Below are positions 1 through 13,278 of a stretch of DNA of 64,000 bases, piece after piece. Both the position numbers and the translations under genes were made by a program. Within the stretch, counting starts at the first letter, position 1. Every line of letters starts with the position of its first letter. A model generated the notes under the pieces. The model ran no database searches, had not been told where the DNA came from, and was given only the letters and a program-made list of their open reading frames with translations. This stretch comes from Begonia masoniana (lineage: Eukaryota; Streptophyta; Magnoliopsida; Cucurbitales; Begoniaceae): assembly GCA_022432975.1 (NCBI GenBank), contig CM039508.1:46589646-46653645 (forward strand). Reading direction: 5' to 3'.

Positions 1-73
1 AAAGCCGCTGGCATGTCCTAGAAAACTACAGCATGCATTTAGACCTTGCTTCCCTTGACAGTGTTCATCAATT
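1..73 (+). pseudogene. POR: POR pseudogene, upstream exon remnant
   Basis: These bases read, with one frameshift near base 18, as the POR segment that ends in the residues L-D-L-A-S-L-D-S-V-H-Q just before the conserved P-L-D-V-L region. POR is the light- and NADPH-dependent plastid enzyme that reduces protochlorophyllide to chlorophyllide. The codons stop abruptly at LTR-A (74-2124) and resume at about 2125, so an LTR element splits the gene here. The gene is cut by the left window edge, so its transit peptide and Rossmann glycine motif cannot be examined. The assignment rests on my memory of plant POR sequences; the fit is close, and the downstream part confirms it. Confidence 0.75.
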
Positions 74-3029
<2,956 letters not shown>

Positions 3030-3692
3030 TTCAGCGCCTCAAGCATGTCTTCTAACCTTTCTTTTTTCAGCTGGAGATGATGATAATGGTTTTGATCAGA
3101 GACTATTTGGGGTATACCCAAGTTTGCTTTGATGCTATCTTGCGGTACGCATTTTTCTCCATCGGTTTGTAGAAGAATAGACGAGTTGAGTTGAAGTTGC
3201 TGTTAATCAATAAAACACCCATCATTTAGCACTCTTTCTTTCTTCTCCACATGTTTGTATTTTGAGCGTTCTCTTAAGATAAACTCTGGCCATGGTCCTG
3301 TCAAAGCCATTTATCAAAACCCACAAAAATAAAAGATCCACAGTTCAATAAGAACGAATTTCTGAAGTCAATATGTTTGCAAAACAGTAGCTAAGGGTGA
3401 TTGAGCTAATTTTCTTTTTTTGATTATCGTTTATGCATTACAACACTACCTCTCTGAATCTCGACTCTCTCCTCCTCGTCTACTTAATTAATGGTAAAAA
3501 TTTTGTGCTAATCCATTCAAAGAATGTTCATAATCATAGTCGCATACATCTTAATACGTCCAATAGAAGGGAGAACGGAAAGATCAAACTACTTATCCCG
3601 CTTTTTATCAACTTCTCCATTTACGGCAACTTTTATGTACCAACACGACCATGTAATTTTTAACCACTAACACAAACATAAATACTTATGCT
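3030..3692. other. POR 3' flank, no gene seen
   Basis: The first ~200 bases look like the former POR 3' UTR, with AATAAA at 3209-3214. The rest is AT-rich sequence in which I recognise no gene, RNA or repeat. A 76-codon open frame near 3433-3663 has no recognisable family features and I do not call it. Confidence 0.5.
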
Positions 3693-4148
3693 CTAACCTA
3701 CTATAATTACATCAACAGTGAAATATTTGTTGGAAAAAAAATGAAGGTAAATAAAAAAGAGGGGGAACAAAGAACAAGGGAACAACCAAGTACAGGGTAG
3801 GGGGGAGAGAGAAAGGAAAAAAATATTGGGCCTGACTCGCCCCGACCAAACGACCCGGGTCGTAATTGGCTGGCTCGTCATCAAGATTATCCGGCATAGT
3901 CCTCGGCAAGCTCGCAAGTTTGGGGGTTTGGGGGTTTGGGCTTGGGTAGCCTCCACCAAATGAGCCGGATCGTCAATAGAATTATCTGGCAAAGTCCAGG
4001 GCAACCAGCTTGGCTTGGATCGTCCGGGCAGGGCCAAAAAGGTTCTATATTGGTACGGAGCTCGCCTCTCCTGGCGCAGCCAGCTATAAGCTCGCCTCGC
4101 CAAACGGTACCAGCTATGAGCTCGCCTCGCCAGAGGACACCAGCTATG
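3693..4148 (-). pseudogene. Downstream part of a split ORF with 10-residue repeats
   Basis: This GC-richer stretch contains a 30-bp minisatellite, at least three units in 4060-4148, of the form gctcgcctcgcc-N6-gNaccagctat. On the minus strand it can encode 10-residue repeats such as R-R-A-H-S-W-Y-R-L-A. Units continue on the other side of the Sirevirus at 15662-15720, so the element landed inside the array. Removing the element and one GCATC copy rejoins the frame with the ORF at 15665-16303, apart from one TGA at a position where neighbouring units have CGA. Further downstream (3880-4010) two blocks resemble each other and look like an old duplication. I do not recognise the product, and it may never have been a real protein. 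Confidence 0.4.
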
Positions 4149-4153
4149 GCATC
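4149..4153. repeat. Target-site duplication GCATC, left copy
   Basis: GCATC here and at 15662-15666 exactly flanks the three-LTR Sirevirus structure. Five-base duplications are standard for Copia integrases. This fixes the outer ends of the whole tandem structure as one insertion site. Confidence 0.85.
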
Positions 4154-5320
4154 TGAAATCTTGATTAGTTACGTTGATGTCGTAACATTGATCGTGACAC
4201 CAATAGTAAACAGCAATAATGGACAAAATAAAATGCATAAAGTAAGGAGACACGAAATTGTTAACGCAGTTTGGCAACCAGCCTACGTCTGCAGGGCCAC
4301 GCCCAGAATTAAAAACATTTCAATGAGTTTACAAAATTGCAAGACAACCGGACTTATACAAATAAAGACTCCCTCTTATCTTTGTTGCCGTCTCTAGCCA
4401 ACTTCCTCAAGAAAACTGTTTTTGCGAGATCCCCTCGACTTTAGATCGACCTCTCCCGAGATCTAAATGCGACAAGCTCCCCTTGTCGATATTGACTCCT
4501 CCCGGAATCCGTGTATGGCAAGATCCCCTTGCCCACAATCAGAGTGACAAGCTCCCCTTGTCAATTAATAGAACTCCTCCCGAGTCCCAGTGCTGTCTCC
4601 TCCTGAGACTGATCTTTAATGAAGAATAAAATAGGATTGCGCCTATGACACCGCTTGTGACACCAACCGTTATTATAGGACGCAACCAACCACCACACTC
4701 GTATAACAATGAAATCCAACATCAACAGAGGTAGAGTGTAGACCACAATCTTACAGAGATCGAAACAACCAAAAACACACTCACTCGCAGAAGCAAGAGA
4801 GGAAAGAAAACTGGCGGCTCACGACACAAGAAATATATGAGAGAATACTAATAATCCGCCTACCTCTTCTGTGAAAGGTTTATGCTTAAATATATTCGCA
4901 GCAGGTTGTCGTTCCATAATAGAAAGCACAGCATAAGGAAACTCAATCTGAAAAATCAAACTCGTGACACCCTTTGCGACACATATGGAAAGTACCAAAA
5001 TAAAAACATATTTGGAACCCAGAATAGATGGATCACGATTCTTGCTCTGTGTAATGATATCCAGAATTCATAAACTTTAAATCAACCTTCCACAGATAAA
5101 TATAATTGATAACTTGATTTCCAAGTAACTTTCCAAATAACTAACTTTCCTTATTTTTCAAGGTTACCAAAAACAAATATTCTGCATAGTTTTGGTAACA
5201 CAATCTCCAATAAATCTGTATGCTTTGCAACTGAATAATATAGCAATCTATATTTAATTTTCAAGATAAATTAAATTATTTTGCCAAACAAATATATGCC
5301 AACACAAATAAACATTAACA
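4154..5320 (-). repeat. Sirevirus LTR-a (3' LTR of unit 1)
   Basis: Read on the element strand it starts TGTTAATG and ends GATTTCA. A TATA-like sequence (aatatatttaag) lies at 4885-4896. The transcribed part downstream carries the stem-loop run at 4425-4609. It is near-identical to LTR-b and LTR-c. The length, about 1.17 kb, is normal for Sireviruses. Confidence 0.88.
4425..4609 (-). promoter_or_regulatory. Array of seven small stem-loops in the Sirevirus leader
   Basis: Plus-strand coordinates of arms: 4425-4428/4434-4437; 4440-4446/4461-4467 with an inner CTC/GAG; 4470-4476/4482-4488; 4517-4522/4528-4533; 4545-4551/4557-4563; 4573-4576/4582-4585; 4595-4599/4605-4609. Arms pair perfectly and loops are four or five bases. 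On the RNA strand the loops read GGGAG, GGGAU or AGGAG, or GGGA for the inner stem of the second hairpin; one example is TGACAAG-GGGAG-CTTGTCA. The run lies after the TATA box and before the primer site, hence in R/U5 of the genomic RNA. Equivalent runs occur near 9314-9498, 14789-14951, 17668-17850 and 26368-26545. A packaging or dimerisation role is inference. Confidence 0.6.
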
Positions 5321-5490
5321 ATCTCCCCCTTTAGCATTTTTTGGCAAAATCAAGAACTCCCCCTGAATGCTGGTTGTAGGATCATAAAACGCTCCCCCTT
5401 AATATTTGCAATAATAGATCACGCTCAAAACACTATACATGACATGCACATCATATCCCAGCAATCAGTGTAAATTACTCCCCCTTTTTG
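5321..5490 (-). promoter_or_regulatory. Multiple polypurine tracts of Sirevirus unit 1
   Basis: On the plus strand four C-rich tracts (AAGGGGGAG-type on the element strand) lie near 5322-5333, 5355-5364, 5390-5401 and 5478-5490. The first abuts the 3' LTR and would prime plus-strand DNA. Between the first two is TTTTTTGGCAAAA. Several tracts in tandem are, to my knowledge, a hallmark of Sireviruses. Equivalent sets lie at 10209-10378 and 18548-18730. Confidence 0.75.
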
Positions 5491-6540
5491 CCATAAAAGG
5501 ACAAAACGATAACAGAAGACTAAAAGATCCATCAAAGCATATAAAGTAGCCATCATTTCAAGACAATAATCAGCAGCGCAGCAGTAAAGTAGAGATATGC
5601 AGCAGAAAAATACAAAGTAGTAAAATCATCAATTAATCACTAACAAACCCGGATGCTGGTAACACTTCATCTTGAAAAACATGAGTTCCTGTTTCTGCAG
5701 TCATGACATCCGACGTGACACTAGGTAGATTATTACCAGAAAGTGTAGAAAGAACCTGAGTTTCAGCATCAACTTCTTCAATAGAATCATCAACTTTTTC
5801 ATTTGAGTCAGCAACACCTTTGGTTGTGTCCACATCATTAGCAACTTGAACTTTATTAGCAGACCTTTGTTTATCAAAAATATCACCAATAAAATTATCA
5901 TCATATATTTTCCCTTCAAGATCATCAATCAGACCTGTAACTTATTTCTTTCTCTTTTCAATTTCATATCCGTCACCCCAAGATAAATCTTCATTCAAAT
6001 TTGAAAAAATAAATCCACAATCTTCAAATAAGTTGGGAAATAAACCCAAGATGCAATCATCATCAAATTTCACCAATATCTCTCAAAATATGGAAGAAAT
6101 TAACTTTTAATTCCCATAAATTCTGCCAAAAGCGTCATGAAAATAACAAGAAAATCTCACTCAAATTGGGAAATAAACCCAAAATAAATAATCTTGATTA
6201 ATGCCTTTAAAATTCTTCAGATATTGAAGAAAATAATATCCAATTTCCAACTAAAAAATTCCTGTAAAATCTGTAGAATATGACTAGAAGTACTCCAGAT
6301 TAGTGCCTTGAAAATTTCTTAAAATACATAAGGAGATGATCTTCAATTTCCACGAAATTAGCTGTGAATCTTCATAAAAGCCCCATATCACCCAAGAATT
6401 GTAGAATAAACTTAAAACACAACTCATAGCTCTTAGCAACAAATCAAACCGCCTAAGACAAGTGGCGGAAAATAATATATATAATTTATTTTTTTTAAAA
6501 TATAAAAGCAAATAAAAGCTTACTACACAGAAGAATTTCT
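5491..6540 (-). pseudogene. Extra-ORF remnant and spacer of unit 1
   Basis: The part 5633-5960 is the C-terminal remnant of the extra ORF that is intact at 18935-20758: both share I-E-E, A-E-T-Q-V, V-T-S-D-V-M-T-A and a G-L-I-D-L-E-G-K-type stretch upstream. A frameshift near 5950 ends the similarity, and roughly 500 codons are missing. The stretch 5960-6540 is AT-rich spacer resembling 20760-21150. An 89-codon open frame at 6284-6553 is not supported as a gene. Confidence 0.6.
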
Positions 6541-7767
6541 TCACATAACACAAAGGTCTAGGGCAGACCTGAATTCTTCAATACTTTCCACAGGCATTGA
6601 ACCCATTAGATCCATGTGAAGCAGCTCAAGTACACAAGTTGTTGCTGGTGTCGACGACACTGAATGTGACACCTTGGTTTGCTTCTCAATCTGACATGGT
6701 CCACAGATTCTTCCTTCATCAAAATTCAACTTTAGAATACCACTGACAGCTTCCTTTGGTATAATCGTCTTTAACATTCGATCATTGACATGTCCCAACC
6801 TTCTATGCCATAAAATAGGATCTTCCATGCTTGAATGAAAACCAGTAGAAGATGAGTAAATAAGATAACAATTATCAAAAGATCTTACTCCCTCTATGAT
6901 GCAATTTCTTTCATAATCGGACACCATGCACTTTCCACGAGTGAAGTGAACATTTAGATCTTGATCACATAGTTGACTAATGCTAATTAGATTAGCCTTT
7001 AGACCATCAACCAGAAGAACATTCTCCAATTCTGGTAGCCCTGGAACATTTAGTGTCCCTCTTCCCATGACACTACACTTGAGATCGTTGCCAAAAGTCA
7101 CTTTTCCCACACTTTCAGATACGATGTCCTTCAAGAACTTCTTTTCACCGGTCATGTGTCTAGAGCAGCCACTGTCAAAATACCAAGCATCTGTTGTAGT
7201 GGCCTTTAGAGAGATTTGTGTAACATTGCACTTCAAATTTGATTTAACCACCCATTTTTGTTGAGACACTCTGCAAGAGGGAAAATTGCTAGCAATACCT
7301 TGTCTTAAATCAGCTAGATAAGTAAAACATCTTGGACGAATATGCCCACGTCGATTGCAATAGTGGCAAATAGGAGTAATTCTGTTACCTTTATTTATGA
7401 AAACAGGATATGACTTTCCTTCCTGCTTGGTTTTAGTTGTGCCAACTGCAACTTGCTTTCCTTTGTTCTTAAAAACGTTTTCTGACAAATTTGGTGGTGC
7501 AAAGTTTGATACTGGTGATGACACTGTATGCGACACTGTCTGTGAAACCGAGCTTTCTCCTTTGAATCCAATTCCAAAATGATCACCACTTGATTTCCCA
7601 ATTCTTAGAATATCATCCAGCTTAGAGGAACCTGTATTTAACATCTTGACATTTTTCTTCATGTGGTTCAGCTCGTTAAGTAGTTTTGTTGCTTCATCCC
7701 GGCTCATTCTCAATTTTGCTTCCAATTCAGCAACAGAATTTTGCAAATTGATCTTCTCAGCTTTCAA
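6541..7767 (-). pseudogene. Sirevirus unit 1 gag tail-protease-integrase N-terminal fusion, deleted pol
   Basis: This 408-codon frame contains a gag coiled coil, a CCHC knuckle C-H-Y-C-N-R-R-G-H-I-R-P-R-C, the Copia protease core W-Y-F-D-S-G-C-S-R-H-M, the GAG-pre-integrase motif L-W-H-R-R-L-G-H and the first integrase segment to M-D-L-M-G-S. It then jumps, after P-V-E-S-I, straight to E-E-F-R-S-A-L-D-L-C-V-M, which is the extreme C terminus of pol in the full-length relative (21152). About 2.4 kb coding the integrase core, RT and RNase H is gone. The join shows only a few bases of shared sequence (CAA). The frame starts just after a frameshift that separates it from the gag ORF at 7792-8970. 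Confidence 0.85.
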
Positions 7768-7791
7768 GTCTCCATTCTGAATGCGAAGACG

Positions 7792-8970
7792 CTAATTTAT
7801 CTCAACAAGTTCGGTCCATTTTTTATGAAGAAATTTGTACTCCGTAATGAGATCTTCTTTCGTATTTTCATCATCACAATCTGATATATCCTCTGTGACA
7901 TCATCTGTGTGTTTAGAGTTAGCAACTAGAGCCACCTGGTTGTTCTGAAATTCATCCTCTTTTTCTGACTCATCCTCACTCCATGTCGTGTTAAGAGAAT
8001 TTTTCTTTTTCTTTAGAGTATTAGCACATTCTGCCTGAAAATGTCCAAAACCATCACATTCTCTGCACCGAATTCCTCTGCTCTTGATAGGTTGATCAGA
8101 AATATGTTTTTCTTCTTTGTGCTTTTCATTGCTCGAAGAACCACTCTTGGTGTTCTTGACACTGGTCTTGACACCTTTGTTATTTCTTCCAAAACTCTTC
8201 ATAAACCTACCAAAATTCTTAGATAATAGTTCCAGAGATTCTACAAGGTCATCTTCACTATGATCACTTGAAATCTGTGTATCGGCTTTTAGGGAAACTC
8301 CTTTTACCTTCTTCATTTCGGTGTCAACTCCTAGATTCATTTCAAAAGTCCTAAGAGATCCCATTAATTCTTCTAGCTTCATTTTGGAAACATCCTTGGC
8401 TTCTTCAATAGCTGTGACTTTATAAGCGAAACGTGGAGGTAAAGATCGTAGAGCTTTCCTTACTAGTCTTTCTTCGGAAAATGTCTCACCAAGAGCAAAT
8501 GCCTCATTGACAATGTCACATAATTTTGCATTAAATTCAGCAATACTTTCATCTTCATGCATTCTCAAATTTTCGAATCTTGTAGTGATCATCTGCATTT
8601 TGGATAATTTCACAGCCGATGTTCCTTCATATGTGATCTGAAGAATTTCCCAGACCCTTTTTGCTGACTCACACGTGGAGATAAGTCTGAACTGTGTAGG
8701 ATCAACACCATTAAAAATAGCATTCAGAGCCTTTGAATTACTGTTGGCCATCGTATCTTCGAAAGAAGACCAATCTTCTTCAGCCTTGAGAGTTGTAACA
8801 CCTTCTTTGTTTGTAGAGGTTGGAGGATCCCATCCTATCAAAATAGATTTCCAAGCTTTTTCATCGATAGCTTTGATAAAGGCCCTCATTCTAGCCTTCC
8901 AATAAGCATAGTTGCTCCCGTCTAATAGAGGTGGGCGCATTGTTGAACCTCCTTCTTTCATAGAGTCCAT
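7792..8970 (-). CDS. Sirevirus unit 1 Gag
   Basis: This 392-codon frame starts at M-D-S-M-K-E-G-G and codes a Copia Gag that would build the virus-like particle and bind RNA. The N-terminal half (about 10-230) is the retrotransposon gag/UBN2 region with N-Y-A-Y-W-K and W-E-I-L. A CCHC zinc knuckle C-R-E-C-D-G-F-G-H-F-Q-A-E-C lies near 305-318, followed by lysine-rich and acidic stretches. It begins about 60 bases after the primer site in element direction. In the intact family gag and pol run on in one frame; here a stop just before 7790 separates gag from the rest. It is nearly identical to 13279-14445. Confidence 0.85.
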   Translation of the reverse strand: MDSMKEGGSTMRPPLLDGSNYAYWKARMRAFIKAIDEKAWKSILIGWDPPTSTNKEGVTTLKAEEDWSSFEDTMANSNSKALNAIFNGVDPTQFRLISTCESAKRVWEILQITYEGTSAVKLSKMQMITTRFENLRMHEDESIAEFNAKLCDIVNEAFALGETFSEERLVRKALRSLPPRFAYKVTAIEEAKDVSKMKLEELMGSLRTFEMNLGVDTEMKKVKGVSLKADTQISSDHSEDDLVESLELLSKNFGRFMKSFGRNNKGVKTSVKNTKSGSSSNEKHKEEKHISDQPIKSRGIRCRECDGFGHFQAECANTLKKKKNSLNTTWSEDESEKEDEFQNNQVALVANSKHTDDVTEDISDCDDENTKEDLITEYKFLHKKWTELVEIN

Positions 8971-9028
8971 TGCAAGAATAACACACGATCAAATCCCGCG
9001 GATCCCGCTTAAGAAACAGTAGCGTCCT

Positions 9029-9042
9029 GCTCTGATACGAAT
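9029..9042 (-). promoter_or_regulatory. Primer-binding site of Sirevirus unit 1, mutated
   Basis: On the element strand it reads ATTCGTATCAGAGC directly after the LTR. The expected complement of initiator tRNA-Met is ATTGGTATCAGAGC, so one G is changed to C. Unit 2 (14504-14517) has the same change; the relative at 26092-26105 has the standard sequence. Confidence 0.8.
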
Positions 9043-10208
9043 TGAAATCGTGATTAGTTACGTTGGTGTCGTAACACTGATCGTGACACCAATAGTAAAC
9101 AGCAATAATGGACAAAATAAAATGCATAAAGTAAGGAGACACGAAATTGTTAACGCAGTTCGGCAACCAGCCTACGTCTGCGGGGCCACGCCCAGAATTA
9201 AAAACATTTCAATGAGTGTACAGAATTGCAAGACAACCGGACTTATACAAATAAAGACTCCCTCTTATCTTTGTCGCCGTCTCTAGCTAACTTCCTCAAG
9301 AAAACTGTTTTTGCGAGATCCCCTCGACTTTAGATCGACCTCGCCCGAGATCTAAATGCGACAAGCTCCCCTTGTCGATATTGACTCCTCCCGGAATCAG
9401 TGTATGACAAGATCCCCTTGCCCACGATCAGAGTGACAAGCTCCCCTTGTCAATTAATAGAACTCCTCCCGAGTCCCAGTGCTGTCTCCTCCTGAGACTG
9501 ATATTTAATGAAGAATAAAATAAGATTGCGCCTATGACACCGCTTGTGACACCAATCGTTATTATAGGACGCAACCAACCACCACACTCGTATAACAATG
9601 AAATCCAACATCAACAGAGGTAGAGTGTAGACAACAATCTCACAGAAATCGAAACAACCAAAAACACACTCACTCGCAGAAGCAAGAGAGGAAAGAAAAC
9701 CGGCGGCTCACGACACAAGAAATATATGAGAGAATACTAATAATCCGCCTACCTCTTCTGTGAAAGGTTTATGCTTAAATATATTCGCAGCAGGTTGTCG
9801 TTCCATAATAGAAAGCACAGCATAAGGAAACTCAATCTGAAAAATCAAACTCGTGACACCCTTTGCGACACATATGGAAAGTACCAAAATAAAAACATAC
9901 TTGGAACCCAGAATAGATGGATCACGATTCTTGCTCTGTGTAATGATATCCAGAATTCATAAACTTTAAATCAACCTTCCACAGATAAATATAATTGATA
10001 ACTTGATTTCCAAGTAACTTTCCAAATAACTAACTTTCCTTATTTTTCAAGGTTACCAAAAACAAATATTCTGCATAGTTTTGGTAACACAATCTCCAAT
10101 AAATCTGTATGCTTTGCAACTGAATAATATAGCAATCTATATTAATTTTCAAGATAAATTAAATTATTTTGCCAAACAAATATATGCCAACACAAATAAA
10201 CATTAACA
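9043..10208 (-). repeat. Sirevirus LTR-b (shared central LTR)
   Basis: It serves as 5' LTR of unit 1 and 3' LTR of unit 2. It has the same termini as LTR-a, and the stem-loop run lies at 9314-9498. It differs from LTR-a by scattered substitutions, for example GGCAAG became GACAAG in the fourth stem, which weakens that hairpin. Confidence 0.87.
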
Positions 10209-11428
10209 ATCTCCCCCTTTAGCATTTTTTGGCAAAATCAAGAACTCCCCCTGAATGCTGGTTGTAGGATCATAAAACGCTCCCCCTTAATATTTGCAAT
10301 AATAGATCACGCTCAAAACACTATACATGACATGCACATCATATCCCAGCAATCAGTGTAAATTACTCCCCCTTTTTGCCATAAAAGGACAAAACGATAA
10401 CAGAAGACTAAAAGATCCATCAAAGCATATAAAGTAGCCATCATTTCAAGACAATAATCAGCAGCGCAGCAGTAAAGTAGAGATATGCAGCAGAAAAATA
10501 CAAAGTAGTAAAATCATCAATTAATCACTAACAAACCCGGATGCTGGTAACACTTCATCTTGAAAAACATGAGTTCCTGTTTCTGCAGTCATGACATCCG
10601 ACGTGACACTAGGTAGATTATTACCAGAAAGTGTAGAAAGAACCTGAGTTTCAGCATCAACTTCTTCAATAGAATCATCAACTTTTTCATTTGAGTCAGC
10701 AACACCTTTGGTTGTGTCCACATCATTAGCAACTTGAACTTTATTAGCAGACCTTTGTTTATCAAAAATATCACCAATAAAATTATCATCATATATTTTC
10801 CCTTCAAGATCATCAATCAGACCTGTAACTTATTTCTTTCTCTTTTCAATTTCATATCCGTCACCCCAAGATAAATCTTCATTCAAATTTGAAAAAATAA
10901 ATCCACAATCTTCAAATAAGTTGGGAAATAAACCCAAGATGCAATCATCATCAAATTTCACCAATATCTCTCAAAATATGGAAGAAATTAACTTTTAATT
11001 CCCATAAATTCTGCCAAAAGCGTCATGAAAATAACAAGAAAATCTCACTCAAATTGGGAAATAAACCCAAAATAAATAATCTTGATTAATGCCTTTAAAA
11101 TTCTTCAGATATTGAAGAAAATAATATCCAATTTCCAACTAAAAAATTCCTGTAAAATCTGTAGAATATGACTAGAAGTACTCCAGATTAGTGCCTTGAA
11201 AATTTCTTAAAATACATAAGGAGATGATCTTCAATTTCCACGAAATTAGCTGTGAATCTTCATAAAAGCCCCATATCACCCAAGAATTGTAGAATAAACT
11301 TAAAACACAACTCATAGCTCTTAGCAACAAATCAAACCGCCTAAGACAAGTGGCGGAAAATAATATATATAATTTATTTTTTTTAAAATATAAAAGCAAA
11401 TAAAAGCTTACTACACAGAAGAATTTCT
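10209..11428 (-). pseudogene. Unit 2: polypurine tracts, extra-ORF remnant, spacer
   Basis: This is base-for-base almost the same as 5321-6540, shifted by 4888. It contains the polypurine tracts (10209-10378), the extra-ORF C-terminal remnant (about 10521-10848) and AT-rich spacer. It carries the same deletion end points as unit 1, so it is not an independent deletion. Confidence 0.65.
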
Positions 11429-12163
11429 TCACATAACACAAAGGTCTAGGGCAGACCTGAATTCTTCAATACTTTCCACAGGCATTGAACCCATTAGATC
11501 CATGTGAAGCAGCTCAAGTACACAAGTTGTTGCTGGTGTCGACGACACTGAATGTGACACCTTGGTTTGCTTCTCAATCTGACATGGTCCACAGATTCTT
11601 CCTTCATCAAAATTCAACTTTAGAATACCACTGACAGCTTCCTTTGGTATAATCGTCTTTAACATTCGATCATTGACATGTCCCAACCTTCTATGCCATA
11701 AAATAGGATCTTCCATGCTTGAATGAAAACCAGTAGAAGATGAGTAAATAAGATAACAATTATCAAAAGATCTTACTCCCTCTATGATGCAATTTCTTTC
11801 ATAATCGGACACCATGCACTTTCCACGAGTGAAGTGAACATTTAGATCTTGATCACATAGTGACTAATGCTAATTAGATTAGCCTTTTAGACATCAACCA
11901 GAAGAACATTCTCCAATTCTGGTAGCCCTGGAACATTTAGTGTCCCTCTTCCCATGACACTACACTTGAGATCGTTGCCAAAAGTCACTTTTCCCACACT
12001 TTCAGATACGATGTCCTTCAAGAACTTCTTTTCACCGGTCATGTGTCTAGAGCAGCCACTGTCAAAATACCAAGCATCTGTTGTAGTGGCCTGTAGAGAG
12101 ATTTGTGTAACATTGCACTTCAAATTTGATTTAACCACCCATTTTTGTTGAGACACTCTGCAA
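11429..12163 (-). pseudogene. Unit 2 protease-integrase N-terminal remnant
   Basis: The part 11429-11815 repeats the L-W-H-R-R-L-G-H to L-D-L-C-V-M fusion of unit 1. The part 11887-12163 holds the D-S-G protease core. Between them, 11862-11893 shows three single-base indels relative to unit 1 (one T lost, one T gained, one C lost), which break the frame. They lie close to the poly(T) and may be sequence errors and not biology. The protein upstream of the protease, with the second zinc knuckle, is missing because the poly(T) replaces it. Confidence 0.75.
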
Positions 12164-12206
12164 GAGGAAGGATAGCAATACTCAAGTGGCGGAAAATAAT
12201 ATATAT

Positions 12207-13184
<978 letters not shown>

Positions 13185-13278
13185 CACATTTTGCTTCCCA
13201 ATTCAGCAACAGAATTTTGCAAATTGATCTTCTCAGCTTTCAAGTCTCCATTCTGAATGCGAAGGACGCTAATTTATC

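Noticed and set aside
3693..4277. 194-codon minus-strand ORF as one host gene, including the first bases of the LTR
   Set aside because: It runs from the LTR into the minisatellite. The LTR part is not coding, and the true continuation is on the far side of the Sirevirus.
4882..5073. 63-codon ORF repeated in three Sirevirus LTRs (also 9771-9962 and 15223-15414)
   Set aside because: It repeats only because the LTR repeats. It lies antisense in the U3/TATA region and has no recognisable features.
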